DNA of 42,437 nucleotides from Alectoria sarmentosa (Eukaryota > Ascomycota > Lecanoromycetes > Lecanorales > Parmeliaceae), in the NCBI GenBank assembly GCA_009733775.1, contig WOGZ01000287.1, positions 1-42,437 on the forward strand, read 5' to 3'. Below, piece after piece: positions 21,841 to 31,644 of this stretch. How positions within the stretch are numbered: the first letter of the stretch is position 1; each line of letters opens with the position of its first letter. Under the pieces are notes generated by a model, which was not told the origin of the DNA, ran no database searches, and saw only the letters and a list, made by a program, of their open reading frames with translations. The position numbers were made by a program, and so were the translations under genes.

Positions 21841-23895
21841 ATGGCGAGCTTTCTGTTACACCAACCCCTAATGCTCGATTCCGTCCTCTGGCTGCAGCAG
21901 GATGGACGCAGCCTTTGGCTGCTCTGGCTGCTCTTCCCACTCGTAATCATGAATGTACTGCATTCCCGCTACGGCACCGGATTAGCCAAATATAAAGGGC
22001 CTTTCTTCGCCTCCATCACGCGTTTCTGGCGCGTCTACCACGCATATCGCAACCGACACACGGAGCCACTGTTGCGACTGCACGCCAAGAACGGCGATGT
22101 GGTGCGATTGGGTCCCAGAGCGCTCTCATTTGCGCAGCCGCAGGCTATCAAGGATATCTATGGACCCGGCAAGGAATTCAGAAAGGTCAGTCAAGCGTCA
22201 TCTTGTTCTTACCCAGAGCGCGCTTTCAAGGTCGATTCTCGATTTGGGACGTAAGATTGGACGACTTGAGGGTAATGCCGACTAACATGTTGGTCTTAAA
22301 GTCTGACTTTTACCCTGTCAACGCCGCTATGGCAAATAGACGCTATTTGTACACCATCTTTTCCAGCACTGACAAGACATATCACGGGAAAATTCGAAAG
22401 CCCATAAATTGGATATTTACCTCCAGGGCCGTAGCGTCTTATGAACATATCGTCGACAGGACTATTCGCACTTTCTTGCAGGCGACAGAAACTGAGTTCG
22501 CCGACAGGAACGGCCCGGATGGCCTCATTGATTTTTCTGAATGGTTTCAGTATTTTGCTTATGATTTCATGGGAGATCTTACTTACAGCAAGCGATGTGG
22601 ATTCCTCGAGTCTGGCAAAGACGTTAACGGTATTATTTCCTATGTGCAGAGTTTTGGTGATTATAGTTCCTTGGTTAGTGTCACCCTTTCCTTGACTGTG
22701 ATTTGATCCCATCACAACACCCATAGTGGACTGCTCGGAATGTGAGTCAAGGGTGCCGAGCTCGACCGAATCCAGAAGAAATCCTGCCTAGATGATCATC
22801 CCAAAGTGGCTTTTGACACTCACATTTGGTGCGTATCAGATAGGCCAAGCTCCAATCTTAGATGGTTTTCTTCGACACAACATACTCATCATGTGGCTGG
22901 AGAGATACGGTGTGAAGCTCATGAGTGTCTTTCCTGGTATCCAGTTCACAGGCAAGCGCATGCAGGAGAGAAAAGAAAAGCACAAAGCCAGAGACAGTAA
23001 GAAACTCAATGGCTGCGTAATTCACGATGTGGAAGAACTTCAGGAGGATCTGCTGGATAGATTCTTCAGGGCCAAAAACGATTCAGACCACATGACGGAA
23101 AATGAGGTAAGAGGCTTGACTCTAACAATGTTATTCGCTGGGTCAGAGACAACGTAAGCCTCAGCCGTTGGTCAAATTGAGATCATGCGGACCGCTGAAT
23201 ATGAGACAGGGGTATCACATTGACTGCGTTCTTCTACTACTTGCTCCGAGCGCCGGAAAGTTATCTCAAATTCCAGAACGAGCTCGACACATGCTTACCC
23301 CCACGAACCAGCAACAACGGCCCGACGATACAACCAACCCGGTTCGCAGACGCTCATGCACTTCCATACCTCAACGCGTGCATTCACGAGACCTTCCGCA
23401 TGCATCCTCCCTTCAGTGCAATGTACGAACGCATCGTACCAGCCCCTGGTGCCACCATCTGTGGCCAATTCGTCCCTGGCGGCACACTGGTCGGCTGCAA
23501 TCCATGGGTCATACAGCGTGACCGCTCGATTTTCGGAGAGGATGCCGATACCTACCGACCTGAAAGATGGTCGACCGAAGACGCCGAGAAGCTCAAGCTC
23601 ATGCATCGTAGCATGTTCCAGTTTGGCGGTGGGGAGCATATCTGCTTGGGGCGGCATATCAGTCTTTTGGAGATTTTCAAGGTCGTACCGACGCTTTTGA
23701 GTATGTACGAGGTTAGTCGTCTGCTTCTTTAATGCTTTCTTCTCTGCGGTAACTACTGCCGTGGACTTGTTGCTGAGACCGACTCGCCAGATATCGCTCG
23801 AGGATCCGAACAAAGAGTGGACCATCACCAATGGCGCGAGCGTGAGGATGAATAGCGTCAAGGTGCACTTGAAATCAAGGCAGTCTTTGGAATGA
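21841..23895 (+). CDS. Cytochrome P450 monooxygenase, apparently intact
   Basis: Five exons (21,841-22,185; 22,302-22,673; 22,840-23,153; 23,210-23,711; 23,791-23,895) encode 545 residues, a normal length for a fungal microsomal P450. A hydrophobic anchor (residues 20-45) should fix it in the ER. The I-helix motif AGSETT (339-344), the K-helix pair in HETFR (E404, R407), YRPERW (460-464) and the haem loop FQFGGGEHICLGR with axial Cys489 are all present. Splice phases agree throughout; the second intron (166 bp) is unusually long for this window. The general look (SITRFWRVYHAYR, KNGDVVRLGP) suggests the pisatin-demethylase-like group, but the substrate cannot be read from sequence. It is the only undamaged enzyme among the cluster relics. 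Confidence 0.93.
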
Positions 23896-24569
23896 GGAGA
23901 TTGTTTGGTGATCGAGATAGTATTGGTCCAGCCTTGGGGGCAGTTCGGTGCAACTACATTGTCCTCACACGCACTCTCTCTCTTTCTCTCTCTCTCCCCC
24001 TCTCTCCCCCTATCTCACCAAACGTAATTCCACTAGCATACCCATTCATGACACGAAAAAATAAAAATAAATCCGGCGTACTCTACTTGCCTCGTCGAAG
24101 CCCGGCCTAAGTAGTTGCATTAAACTCACGTCCAGTGCCCGTCGGTGGGGAGCGGCGCTCGACCGAGGCGGGATGGGAGGGAGTGAGTGAGTTCGGGGGC
24201 AGGTCTCTCTCCGTCTTGTTGGCAAGAAAACGTATGGCAACTGGCAAAATGGCAAATGCAAAGGGGACGCCCAGAGCGGAAGCTTTCTAGGCTTCCAACG
24301 CTCTTTCTAATACAAGTTCTGTCATGAGCGAACGAGAGGATGTCGGATCGGGGTTGAAAGCCGACGTGGCGATGAGAATCGTAGTTGGAGTAATCCTGCC
24401 GCCTTATGACTACATGTATTACATGCTCGTATAGTGTATCCGAGGCTATCCAACAAGCTTGCCGGCCCGGACCTCCTTCCGACACTACCACTAGTCCATA
24501 CATACAAGCTCTTCTCCACTCCCAGCGCCCACCCACCCGCTCCCCTGCCAACGCGCCTCGACGCCGCCA
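23896..24569. other. Intergenic region with a CT tract
   Basis: About 670 bases hold the 3' end of the P450 transcript and the promoter of the HIT gene. A pyrimidine microsatellite (CTCTCT..CCCC) covers roughly 23,970-24,012. Open frames here are low-complexity. Confidence 0.45.
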
Positions 24570-25441
24570 ATGCCCTCATCGTCGACGACGACGACCAAAG
24601 ACGCCATTGAACCTGCCGCCCAACCATCCTGCCCCTTCTGCGCCATCGCGCTCGCCACCCCGCCCTCCCGCGCCCTTCTCCTCCCCCCCAATTCTTCCCC
24701 TTCTCCCCCGGCCACAACGCCCCCTCTCGATCCCGTCGTCGTCGCGCACGTCATCCTCTCCACGCCCCACCTCGTTGCGTTCCTCGACCACGCGCCCATT
24801 TCGCGGGGCCACGTGCTGCTGGTTGTGAGGGAACATGTGGAGAAATTGGGAGACGTGAGGGTGGCGGAGGGGGAGGCGGTCGGGAGATGGTTGGGGGTCG
24901 TGAGTCGGGCTGTCATGGGGGCTGTGAAGGAGGAGGAGGAGGAGCGGGAGGGGGGGGGGGAGAGTGGGAGGGGTGGGGAGGAGGGGGACGATGTGGATGT
25001 TGGGGATTGGAATGTCGTGCAGAATAACGGTAGGCTCGCAATTGCAACGACGGAGTCTCGGCCTAGAGGAGGAGGAGGAAGAGGCGGATGGGACATATGG
25101 TGGCTGACGTTCACGATTGATTTGTAGGAGCGCGGGCAGCACAAGTGGTGCCCCATGTGCATTTCCACATCATACCGCGCGTCGACGATGTCCCGGAGGT
25201 CAAGGCGAGGAGCTGGACGGTATTTGGGAAAGGGCAGAGGGAGGAGCTGGATGAGGACGATGCGGTTGTGTTGGTCAAGAGGATGAGAGAGCGGCTACGG
25301 AATGAGGTGGAGAGGGTTAGGAGGAGAGAGGGAGAGGAGGGGGTGGGGAGGTTGATGGGGAATGGGAGGGACAGCAGTGAGGAGGGAGGTGGGGATGGGG
25401 ATGGGCTATGGATGGGGACTGGTGGGAGAAGTAAGCTGTAA
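24570..25441 (+). CDS. HIT-domain nucleotide-binding protein
   Basis: Two exons, 24,570-25,029 and 25,128-25,441, joined across a 98-bp intron, encode 257 residues. Residues 162-167 read PHVHFH, the histidine triad whose middle histidine forms the nucleotidyl intermediate, preceded by VVQNNGARAAQV across the splice junction. A CPFC pair (21-24) and the ISRGHVLLVVREHVEKLGDV stretch match HINT-branch proteins, which hydrolyse nucleoside phosphoramidates or similar adenylates. Between the two halves lies a roughly 30-residue insertion made almost wholly of E, G, D and R (about 118-147), encoded by a polypurine tract. The C-terminal tail is also charged and low-complexity. The strong purine bias on the coding strand is unlike neighbouring genes. 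It converges on the Trm11 gene. Confidence 0.85.
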
Positions 25442-25694
25442 AAGACAGCTGGGTGCCATTGTGTATACAGCTGTCCAAGGGAACTCTTCAACGCTCCGTG
25501 CCTATGGACGCTTTGGTCGTGTGGTAATCGTCGACGCTGTAATACCTGTGCCTTTGCGAAGCGCACATTCGCTATTTTCCATTGTTCAACGTCGTCCGAA
25601 CGAATGTGTATGAATCGCAAGCGGGATCGTGCCTTGCCAAGAGGGTAGCTGTGGCTCTCGTGGGGGCTTTACCTAGTCCTCGGTTTCTTTGGTT

Positions 25695-27487
25695 TCATCC
25701 GTTTTCAGCCGTCATCCACGCCTGTCGCTCATGTCCCAAGTCAGTTCTCAGCATTTCGATTTCTGCTTTCCGCTCTTCTCCTTTCTGCGCCAGTGTGCTC
25801 TCAAGATCCCGCAATTCTTGATCCTTTTCCAGAGCTCGGTTCTCAAGCCCATCAAGCTCTTTCTTCTTAGCCAGAAATGCATCTGAGATGGATTTCTTTT
25901 CTGATTCTTGATGACCTTTGGCTTTAATGACGGCCGTCTCAATTGGACCCTCACTCGCCGCTGAAGGTTTGAAGCCTTCGAAATACTGGTGGTCATGATT
26001 AGCGTGCTCAAATGTTGGCGTGTTCGAAGATTTGCTTACTCTCTTCCTGAACGAATTAAGATCATTGGCGTTGCTTCCTAACGTAGCTTCCCTTTGCCGC
26101 AGGCTCAAATCTCCTTTAATTTCAGAATCAGGTAGTCTCCGGTATGTTAAAAGCCGTCTCGACCCTTTATTGGGTTCATCAGTAGAGCATGTAAGATTGT
26201 AGCGAGAGACTCACATTTGTTGAAGGTCTGCACACAAACACTGACGAGATCCAAACACGGATGTGCTGGAATTCCCAAGACGACGTCTTCATCATTTGCA
26301 GTCGGCATCCATAGAGAAAGCCTGCCTTCATTGACCAACATGAATGCAGAAAATTCGAGTAGATCTTCCAGCATGGCTTCGAAGCTGTAAGGCTTCTTTG
26401 GAGGGATGTATTTCTCTTGTCTGCCAATGTCAGCAATACCAAAGATCGAAAAAGATGGCCCTTACAAGTGTAATGCCTCCCCATCAACAAAAACGACTTC
26501 CTTCCCACTGCCATCCTTCGTCCCTAGAACTTTCAGACCCTCTCTTATACCATACGGTGGGTCACCAACAATTCCATCAAGCCATCTGCCTCTCCTGAGC
26601 GGGCTATGCGTCAAATCGGAGATGAACCCATCCAGGTATCTATCAAGCAAGCCGTATTGTCGGAAGTTGGTCCGTATGTCTCTGCCATTTTTACCTCTGA
26701 CCATCCGTCCATCAATATCAGACCCCATAGTTCTAGCGCCAAAATGTGAACAAGCAATGGGGAAACTGCCTGTGCCAACGAAAGGGTCGTAGAATAACTT
26801 GTCGGGAGCAGCGAGAGTGAGATTAGCTGTTAGCAGAGCGAGCTCTGAATCCATAGAGGTAGTGTTTATGTAACTTCTGGTTTTCAGGCTGTAATCAACG
26901 ATTGCATGCCGTGAACTGCCGCCTAAAAATCTGCCCAGGTACATCTGCTTGGGACCTGGGACACTGTAATCGTACTCTTCGAAGATGGTAAAAGTCTGCT
27001 GCGCGTCTCGCATCTTGATTGGGCCTTTGAAACCCATATATTTGAAAGATTCGATGATAGCTCTTTGTTCTGGTAACATCCGAGAGCCGGAGAAAGAGTC
27101 GAATTCAAATCTGAAAGAGCAGGATTGATACTGCTGCCATTGACCTTTTGTGCGCCTGATAACGTCTGCATGGAGCTCGGCGTAGTCTTTTCCACTGCCC
27201 CATAGCTCGTAGATCCCTTTACTTGAGATGCTGCGGCTCAGGAGAGCTCTTGCGGCCGCTTCGTCTATCAGGCGGACTATTGAGTATGGAGACTGTGCAA
27301 ATCAGACATTGACTATTTCACCATTCGAATGTAAAGACGTGCGAGAACCCACAGCCGGAGAAATCAGACGTACATTTTCACTGTAGAAAAGGAACTCGAC
27401 ATTGATATTTACAAGAATAGCCAGCGCCTCAATTTCCGGCTTACGAAAGGTTTCATGGGTATGTGCAAAGCGAATGATGAAATCCAT
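25695..27487 (-). CDS. TRM11: tRNA (guanine-N2)-methyltransferase, Trm11 catalytic subunit
   Basis: Five exons (27,374-27,487; 26,466-27,292; 26,215-26,420; 26,040-26,164; 25,695-25,985) encode 520 residues. With its partner Trm112, Trm11 makes m2G10 in tRNA. The start MDFIIRFAHTHETFRKPEIE is typical. The SAM-binding motif DPFVGTGSF begins at D207 with SDIDGRMVRGKNGRD after it; the catalytic motif GDPPYG has its aspartate near 282; KWSRRLLTYRRLPDSE is the conserved C-terminal signature. After FRKRYFEGFKP, where yeast-type proteins end, this one continues about 85 residues rich in K, E, Q and L that look like a coiled coil (KKKELDGLENRALEKDQELR). The last intron (25,986-26,039) is 54 bp, divisible by three and free of stops, so it could be retained. 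Confidence 0.93.
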
Positions 27488-27743
27488 CGCTACGAAGTTT
27501 TCGTGGGTTTCCAGCCATAAATTACCGTGAATCTTGGGATAAAACCTTGTGAGTCGCTCGCGCTGCCATGGTTGTTGATCAGAGTAGCTGAAAGTTCCGG
27601 CGGCTCAGCATTCTGAGAGTACACGGCTTCGTACCCAGGATTTGCACTCCAACAAGCATGTCATATTTGAGTATAGCTGTATCATCAACGCTTTCATACT
27701 ACTTGGTCTAAGAAATATTGTCTAGCATATACTGCCTAGCTGA

Positions 27744-28483
27744 TTACCACGGCACCTGGCTTGGCTCCTTCTCATGGCTTCCCGTCTGCCAAAAGCCATT
27801 CTGGAACTCCCCCTTCTCCGCCAAAGGCAGCTCCACAATTACTTTCGCCCCGTCCAATGGATCCTTGGTCCCTCTGTAGCCATTGAATGCAGTCTTGCAG
27901 TGGCCTGGACTAGCGGCGTAAAAGGCGACAGTGGGTTCTTCTTTCGCATACTCAACCGTCAAAGTGTTGAGAGCCGTCTTGCTGACTGAGTAGGAGATCA
28001 TCCTCGATGGCGGGAGATTGCTGGTTGATGATAGATGAAGAGAGGCGCGAGCGGAAGAAACATTGATGATTCGAGCGTCTGGAGAAGTCTTCATGAGGGG
28101 AAGGAAGATGCTCATCATGAGAGCGACGCTAGTAATGTTGGTATTTAAGGTCTGAGCATAACTTTCTTGGATGTTTGGGCCGTCCGGCGATTCGAGAATG
28201 GCGGTCCCAGCGTTGTTGATCAGAACGTCAAGCCGTGCATACTTCTCCGTAACCTCCTGCTCTGGTCCCTTGACGCTCGACTCGCTCGTAACTCTAGCTG
28301 GACGGTGTCAATTTGAGACCGCACGCCCAACTTTCGCAGTTCCTCAATGGCCAATTCCCCGTTCTCCATGCTGCGAGCCGCAAGAAGATAGTGATCTGAG
28401 GGAGAGCGCGTGGCAGCGGCTCGGAGGATTGAGAAGCCTGTGCCTCTGTTCGCTCCGGAGATGAGTATCGTTCTTGGCGACAT
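27744..28483 (-). pseudogene. Short-chain dehydrogenase/reductase with one-base frameshift
   Basis: All landmarks of a classical SDR are present in order. They are the cofactor loop SGANRGTGFSILRA near the start, VLINNAG, NVSSARASL with the catalytic serine, YSVSK with the catalytic tyrosine and lysine, and ASPGHCKT. The frame changes once, around 28,287-28,297: after VQLE the annotated frame degenerates and stops, while the +1 frame continues coherently (VTSESSVKGPEQEVTEKYAR). A single missing G (GAGG to GAG) explains it. Repaired length would be about 246 residues, normal for the family. Either this is a recent pseudogene or the base is a sequencing error in a working gene. No intron fits at this place. 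The likely role was NAD(P)-dependent oxidation or reduction of a small molecule. Confidence 0.85.
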
Positions 28484-29089
28484 GTTGGGCCTTGATCAGG
28501 TTGCCTTGTTGGGCTTGGAAGGCATCAAAAGTTTGGAGGATGATATCTGAGTACATGATGGATGTTTCTATGATGTGAGAGTAATGGATATTATGTTTCT
28601 TCAGATCAGCAATCGAGGGAGTCACAGCTTCTTTATACATGTACTGGAGCCCGGTTCGGACTTTGAGATGGTCCATAAAGTCCTCAAATTCTGCCCATCG
28701 GGCGGCTATAATCTTTATCCCCACCATCCCCAACATTTTAACTTAAGAGTTAGCGGCGATATTCGCGATTACCTTAAGGCCGATTTCCGGGGCTTGGCAT
28801 ATAATTAAGTCCGCAAGCGTTCCGTTTGCGAACAAGGCCATCCTGCTTGCAGATGTCATGTGTTGTCAAGGTGGCTTTGATACTCTGCGCGCGTCGCAAG
28901 CTGCCAACTTAAAGGGGCTATTCCCACCTTAAGGTCGAACAAAGAGTGAGTGAACCCGTGGTGAGCGTGCTGAGCACTAGCAGGAGCAGTGAAGGTAGTG
29001 AGCCTGCTAATTTGACTGGCAGTATGCTTTGGATCTGGCGAGCCATCTCTCTTCCTCCTCAAAGTCCTGACTCAAAGCGATCGATCCTC
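28484..29089. other. Intergenic region with eroded fragments
   Basis: About 600 bases. The minus-strand stretch 28,490-28,736 can be read as a helical peptide (DLKKHNIHYSHIIETSIMYS), but it has no recognisable family and no continuation. Two ACCTTAAGG-type palindromes (28,770 and 28,928) bracket a short GC-varied stretch; I could not define a mobile element. Confidence 0.3.
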
Positions 29090-29545
29090 TTACTGGCCAT
29101 TATTCCCTACGACCGTGGGGTCATAAGTGATTCGGTTCCCTTCTTTTTCAGCTAGAAGCTCACGATAATGGGCAGTCGACGGAACAAGAACTAGGAGAAC
29201 ATCGTCATAACAATCCATACTACGAGTCTTAGTTGTTATCGTCGATGATGACATCGAACCTACGAATCCTAAGAATTTCAAACAGTCTAGACGACTGCGA
29301 CTGTGATCTACAAGGAGTACAATATCTTGCCGCGAGGGTCTCAATAGCTCGCTGTCGCAGTCCGGCTGTGAGAGAGAGGGGATCCTAGCAAAAGTTCTGG
29401 CTAGATTCAGACCACGCATAAACAGGCGAGGCCTATCATGAACCCTCTCAGCCAATGGAGCCCCAGATATATCAATTAGAGCCTCTTCAGTCATGGGAAC
29501 AGCAAGTGTATTTACCTGAGCATCACGGAGGAGGTGCGCCTCCAA
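29090..29545 (-). CDS. Hypothetical open reading frame, 151 codons
   Basis: A single open frame starts MEAHLLRDAQVNTLAVPMTE and includes DRPRLFMRGLNLARTFARIP, DIVLLVDHSRSRLDCLKFLG and YDDVLLVLVPSTAHYRELLA. Its composition is protein-like, with no obvious bias, but I recognise no domain and see no introns or conserved motif. It may be a real small gene, a fragment of a larger one, or chance. It lies between the SDR and a P450 relic. Confidence 0.3.
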   Translation of the reverse strand: MEAHLLRDAQVNTLAVPMTEEALIDISGAPLAERVHDRPRLFMRGLNLARTFARIPSLSQPDCDSELLRPSRQDIVLLVDHSRSRLDCLKFLGFVGSMSSSTITTKTRSMDCYDDVLLVLVPSTAHYRELLAEKEGNRITYDPTVVGNNGQ

Positions 29546-30136
29546 AAAAGAGGTTGAAAGGGACGCTTTATTGGTACTGATAGGGCGTATTTTTGTTAAA
29601 TATTGATATTTTCAAGTGTAGGACGAGCTAAGATTTGATACTTAAGACATCGTCGGTATAGAAGATTTTCATAGTGTCGGCCAAGAAAGAGGCTGCTGAT
29701 TGGCTAGGGAGTAGTGTCCTTGCGAAAAACCCCTTCACCTTGCCGATCTTAAAGTACTTTGTGGGCACTGACCAAGTAAGCGAGCTATGCGCCTTCGCCT
29801 TTGCCCATGCGATTTAGTGGTGCGCCTTTGACCATGCGCTTTTGGTGGTATGTCTTTGCATCACGGCATTGACCACAGTCGCTACGACCACAGCTCCATA
29901 AATGATCATTCGACGGCCAGGCGGCGTTTTGATGGCGGCGCCCGCAAATGGTATTGAAATCTACTGTAAACTGCGTGACGTAATTCCGTGTTTTTGCACG
30001 ATTCAATTCAATCTAGCGGTCTTCCGATTGACCTTAATTTGGGCAACGTCAAGTCGCCCACTTAGGTAGGCCCTTCTGCGTGCCTCACCGCCTCACAAGC
30101 AATGGTGGGAGTTCCTAGAGAAACCCAAACATGTCT
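29546..30136. other. Intergenic region with a small direct repeat
   Basis: About 590 bases with no supported gene. A two-copy imperfect direct repeat of about 27 bases (CGCCTTTGNCCATGCG..GGTGG) lies at 29,796-29,848. Nothing else was recognised. Confidence 0.4.
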
Positions 30137-31100
30137 TCACTTGCGCACCTTTATCTGGATACCCCTACTGTTCGCCCTGGGATACGGCGCGAAGAGACCG
30201 GAATCCATATCAGTATCACTCCGATCCGTCTGAAACAGTTCCCACCGACCATCCTCCCCACGATCTGGATCCTCCTTGCTGCCAAACCTGCGTCAATTCT
30301 CCGACAGTAACAAATAGAGCTCGGTATACGTTAGCTGCGTCCTCAGACACTGCCTGGATCCCTGTGAGAACGCATTCAAGTAGCGCTTGAGCTGCGGGTT
30401 TTCAATGGGGCGCTCAGGGCGGTACTCCTCCAAGCGATCAGCAAAGACGCCCGGGTTAAGATGGACGAGGGGCGCGGTCGCGCCGACAGCCGTTTGGAAT
30501 GCTGGCTAGAATGTGCGTGCAAGAAACTGGAATGGGAACGGTGATACTCACGCTGGGAGGGATATGCCACTGGTTCTTGCCATTGTTGAAAGTGGCTTCG
30601 CCGTGACTGATGCGCGTCTGACGCTGGCTGGTGCCCATTGCGAGGCGGAGGCCCTCGGTGATGACTGCACGGAGATATGGTAGCTGTTCGATGTCCTGGA
30701 TTACCAGTGACACGGAAACACTGGGGATCGCGTCCTCCGCTCAGCTCTCAGCTTTTCGATGACTCCTGGGGTAGAAAGAACGTGGACAGTCATGATCTGG
30801 GCCCAAAGTCAGCTTTCCCAAGATGAAGAAGGCCCCTTGTATAACGTACACTTAGAATCCACGATGTGATTGCGGTGCCTGCGATCGAGCCTTCTGGTGC
30901 AAACGAAGCGGGATATTATTCTCCTCTGATAACTTGCTATCTAAGATTTCATCCAAGACTGTTTTGTTAACGTTTTCTTTATGATGGGACTTTGCGACTC
31001 TGTCAATGTTGCCTAGCAATTGCTGCAAACAATTCACCTTGGCCACCTGAAAAGTAATTGAGCCGCTGAGATTACAGATTTGAATCTCATAGAGGTTCAA
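30137..31100 (-). pseudogene. Cytochrome P450 relic, N-terminus missing
   Basis: The C-terminal half of a trichothecene-type fungal P450 is recognisable. It includes KTVLDEILDSKLSEENN, an I-helix remnant (AGTAITSWILSV), and then IEQLPYLRAVITEGLRLAMG with the ExxR pair and RQTRISHGEATF. After an intron near 30,500-30,550 come APLVHLNPGVFADRLEEYRP and the haem loop FSQGSRQCLRTQLTY, which carries arginine where the family has glycine after the cysteine (CxG to CxR). A TGA interrupts the final helix (30,298-30,300), the stretch 30,700-30,860 is frameshifted, and the first 250 or so residues are absent. It is non-functional by any of these criteria. An intact relative would have about 510 residues. 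Confidence 0.88.
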
Positions 31101-31644
31101 AATTCAGAACACTGGGACCGTGGGTTAGTATTCCTCGTATTCGGCCTGTTGGATTTCGGGTAGGTAGATCATCATCATGATCTATCATGGCAATTGATCG
31201 TGGCAATTGCCACCATGGGTAAGCCCAGGCCATGATGATCTACCATGGCAATTGCCACTATTCGATGGGTAGGCCCAGGCCCAGGCCCATGGCCGTTTGC
31301 CTTACATAGGCCTGTTGCCCACATTTTTTCCTCTTCATTCGAATGTTTTTCTCTTTCAGAGTCATATAGATTTCTTTGACTTTTTTTTGCTGCGGCGTCT
31401 TTCAGACCCGTAGACTTTACGGGAACCTTGGAGGGAGAAGGGTGGAAGGATGGCCCAAATCATCTTCTCACGTTGCTGGCAAGGGGCCAATTCATTCGCG
31501 GGCGTCACTGCTAGCGATCAAACGAGCGGTCCTGAGAATTTAATTTTCGTATCATAGGCTAATAAGCTGCTCTGACTTCATGACCGCCTACAGAGATTAC
31601 AGGTTTGGCCGATATGTTGAATAACGGCTTGGTCCCTCGCAGTC
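31101..31644. other. Spacer between two defective P450 genes
   Basis: This 544-base gap contains a repeat/palindrome cluster (31,177-31,310), listed separately, then a T-rich stretch (31,330-31,392). No gene was seen. Both neighbours are on the minus strand. Confidence 0.45.
31177..31310. repeat. Direct repeat containing palindromic TGGCAATTGCCA
   Basis: The 20-mer ATGATCTAYCATGGCAATTG occurs at 31,177 and again at 31,235, a 58-bp period. Each copy is followed by a GGGTARGCCCAGGCC unit, which is itself extended in the second copy. The perfect 12-base palindrome TGGCAATTGCCA occurs at 31,201 and 31,246. Nearby CATGG and GATC steps add further dyad symmetry, so the region could form hairpins. 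Confidence 0.7.

Noticed and set aside
24126..25168. Long minus-strand frames opposite the HIT gene
   Set aside because: They are antisense to a purine-rich coding strand, so they are artificially open and rich in S, P and L. The plus-strand HIT motif settles the strand.
28344..28736. 130-codon minus-strand frame overlapping the SDR start
   Set aside because: Its end is antisense-free but out of frame with the SDR and lacks any known motif. Kept only as a possible eroded fragment, not a gene.
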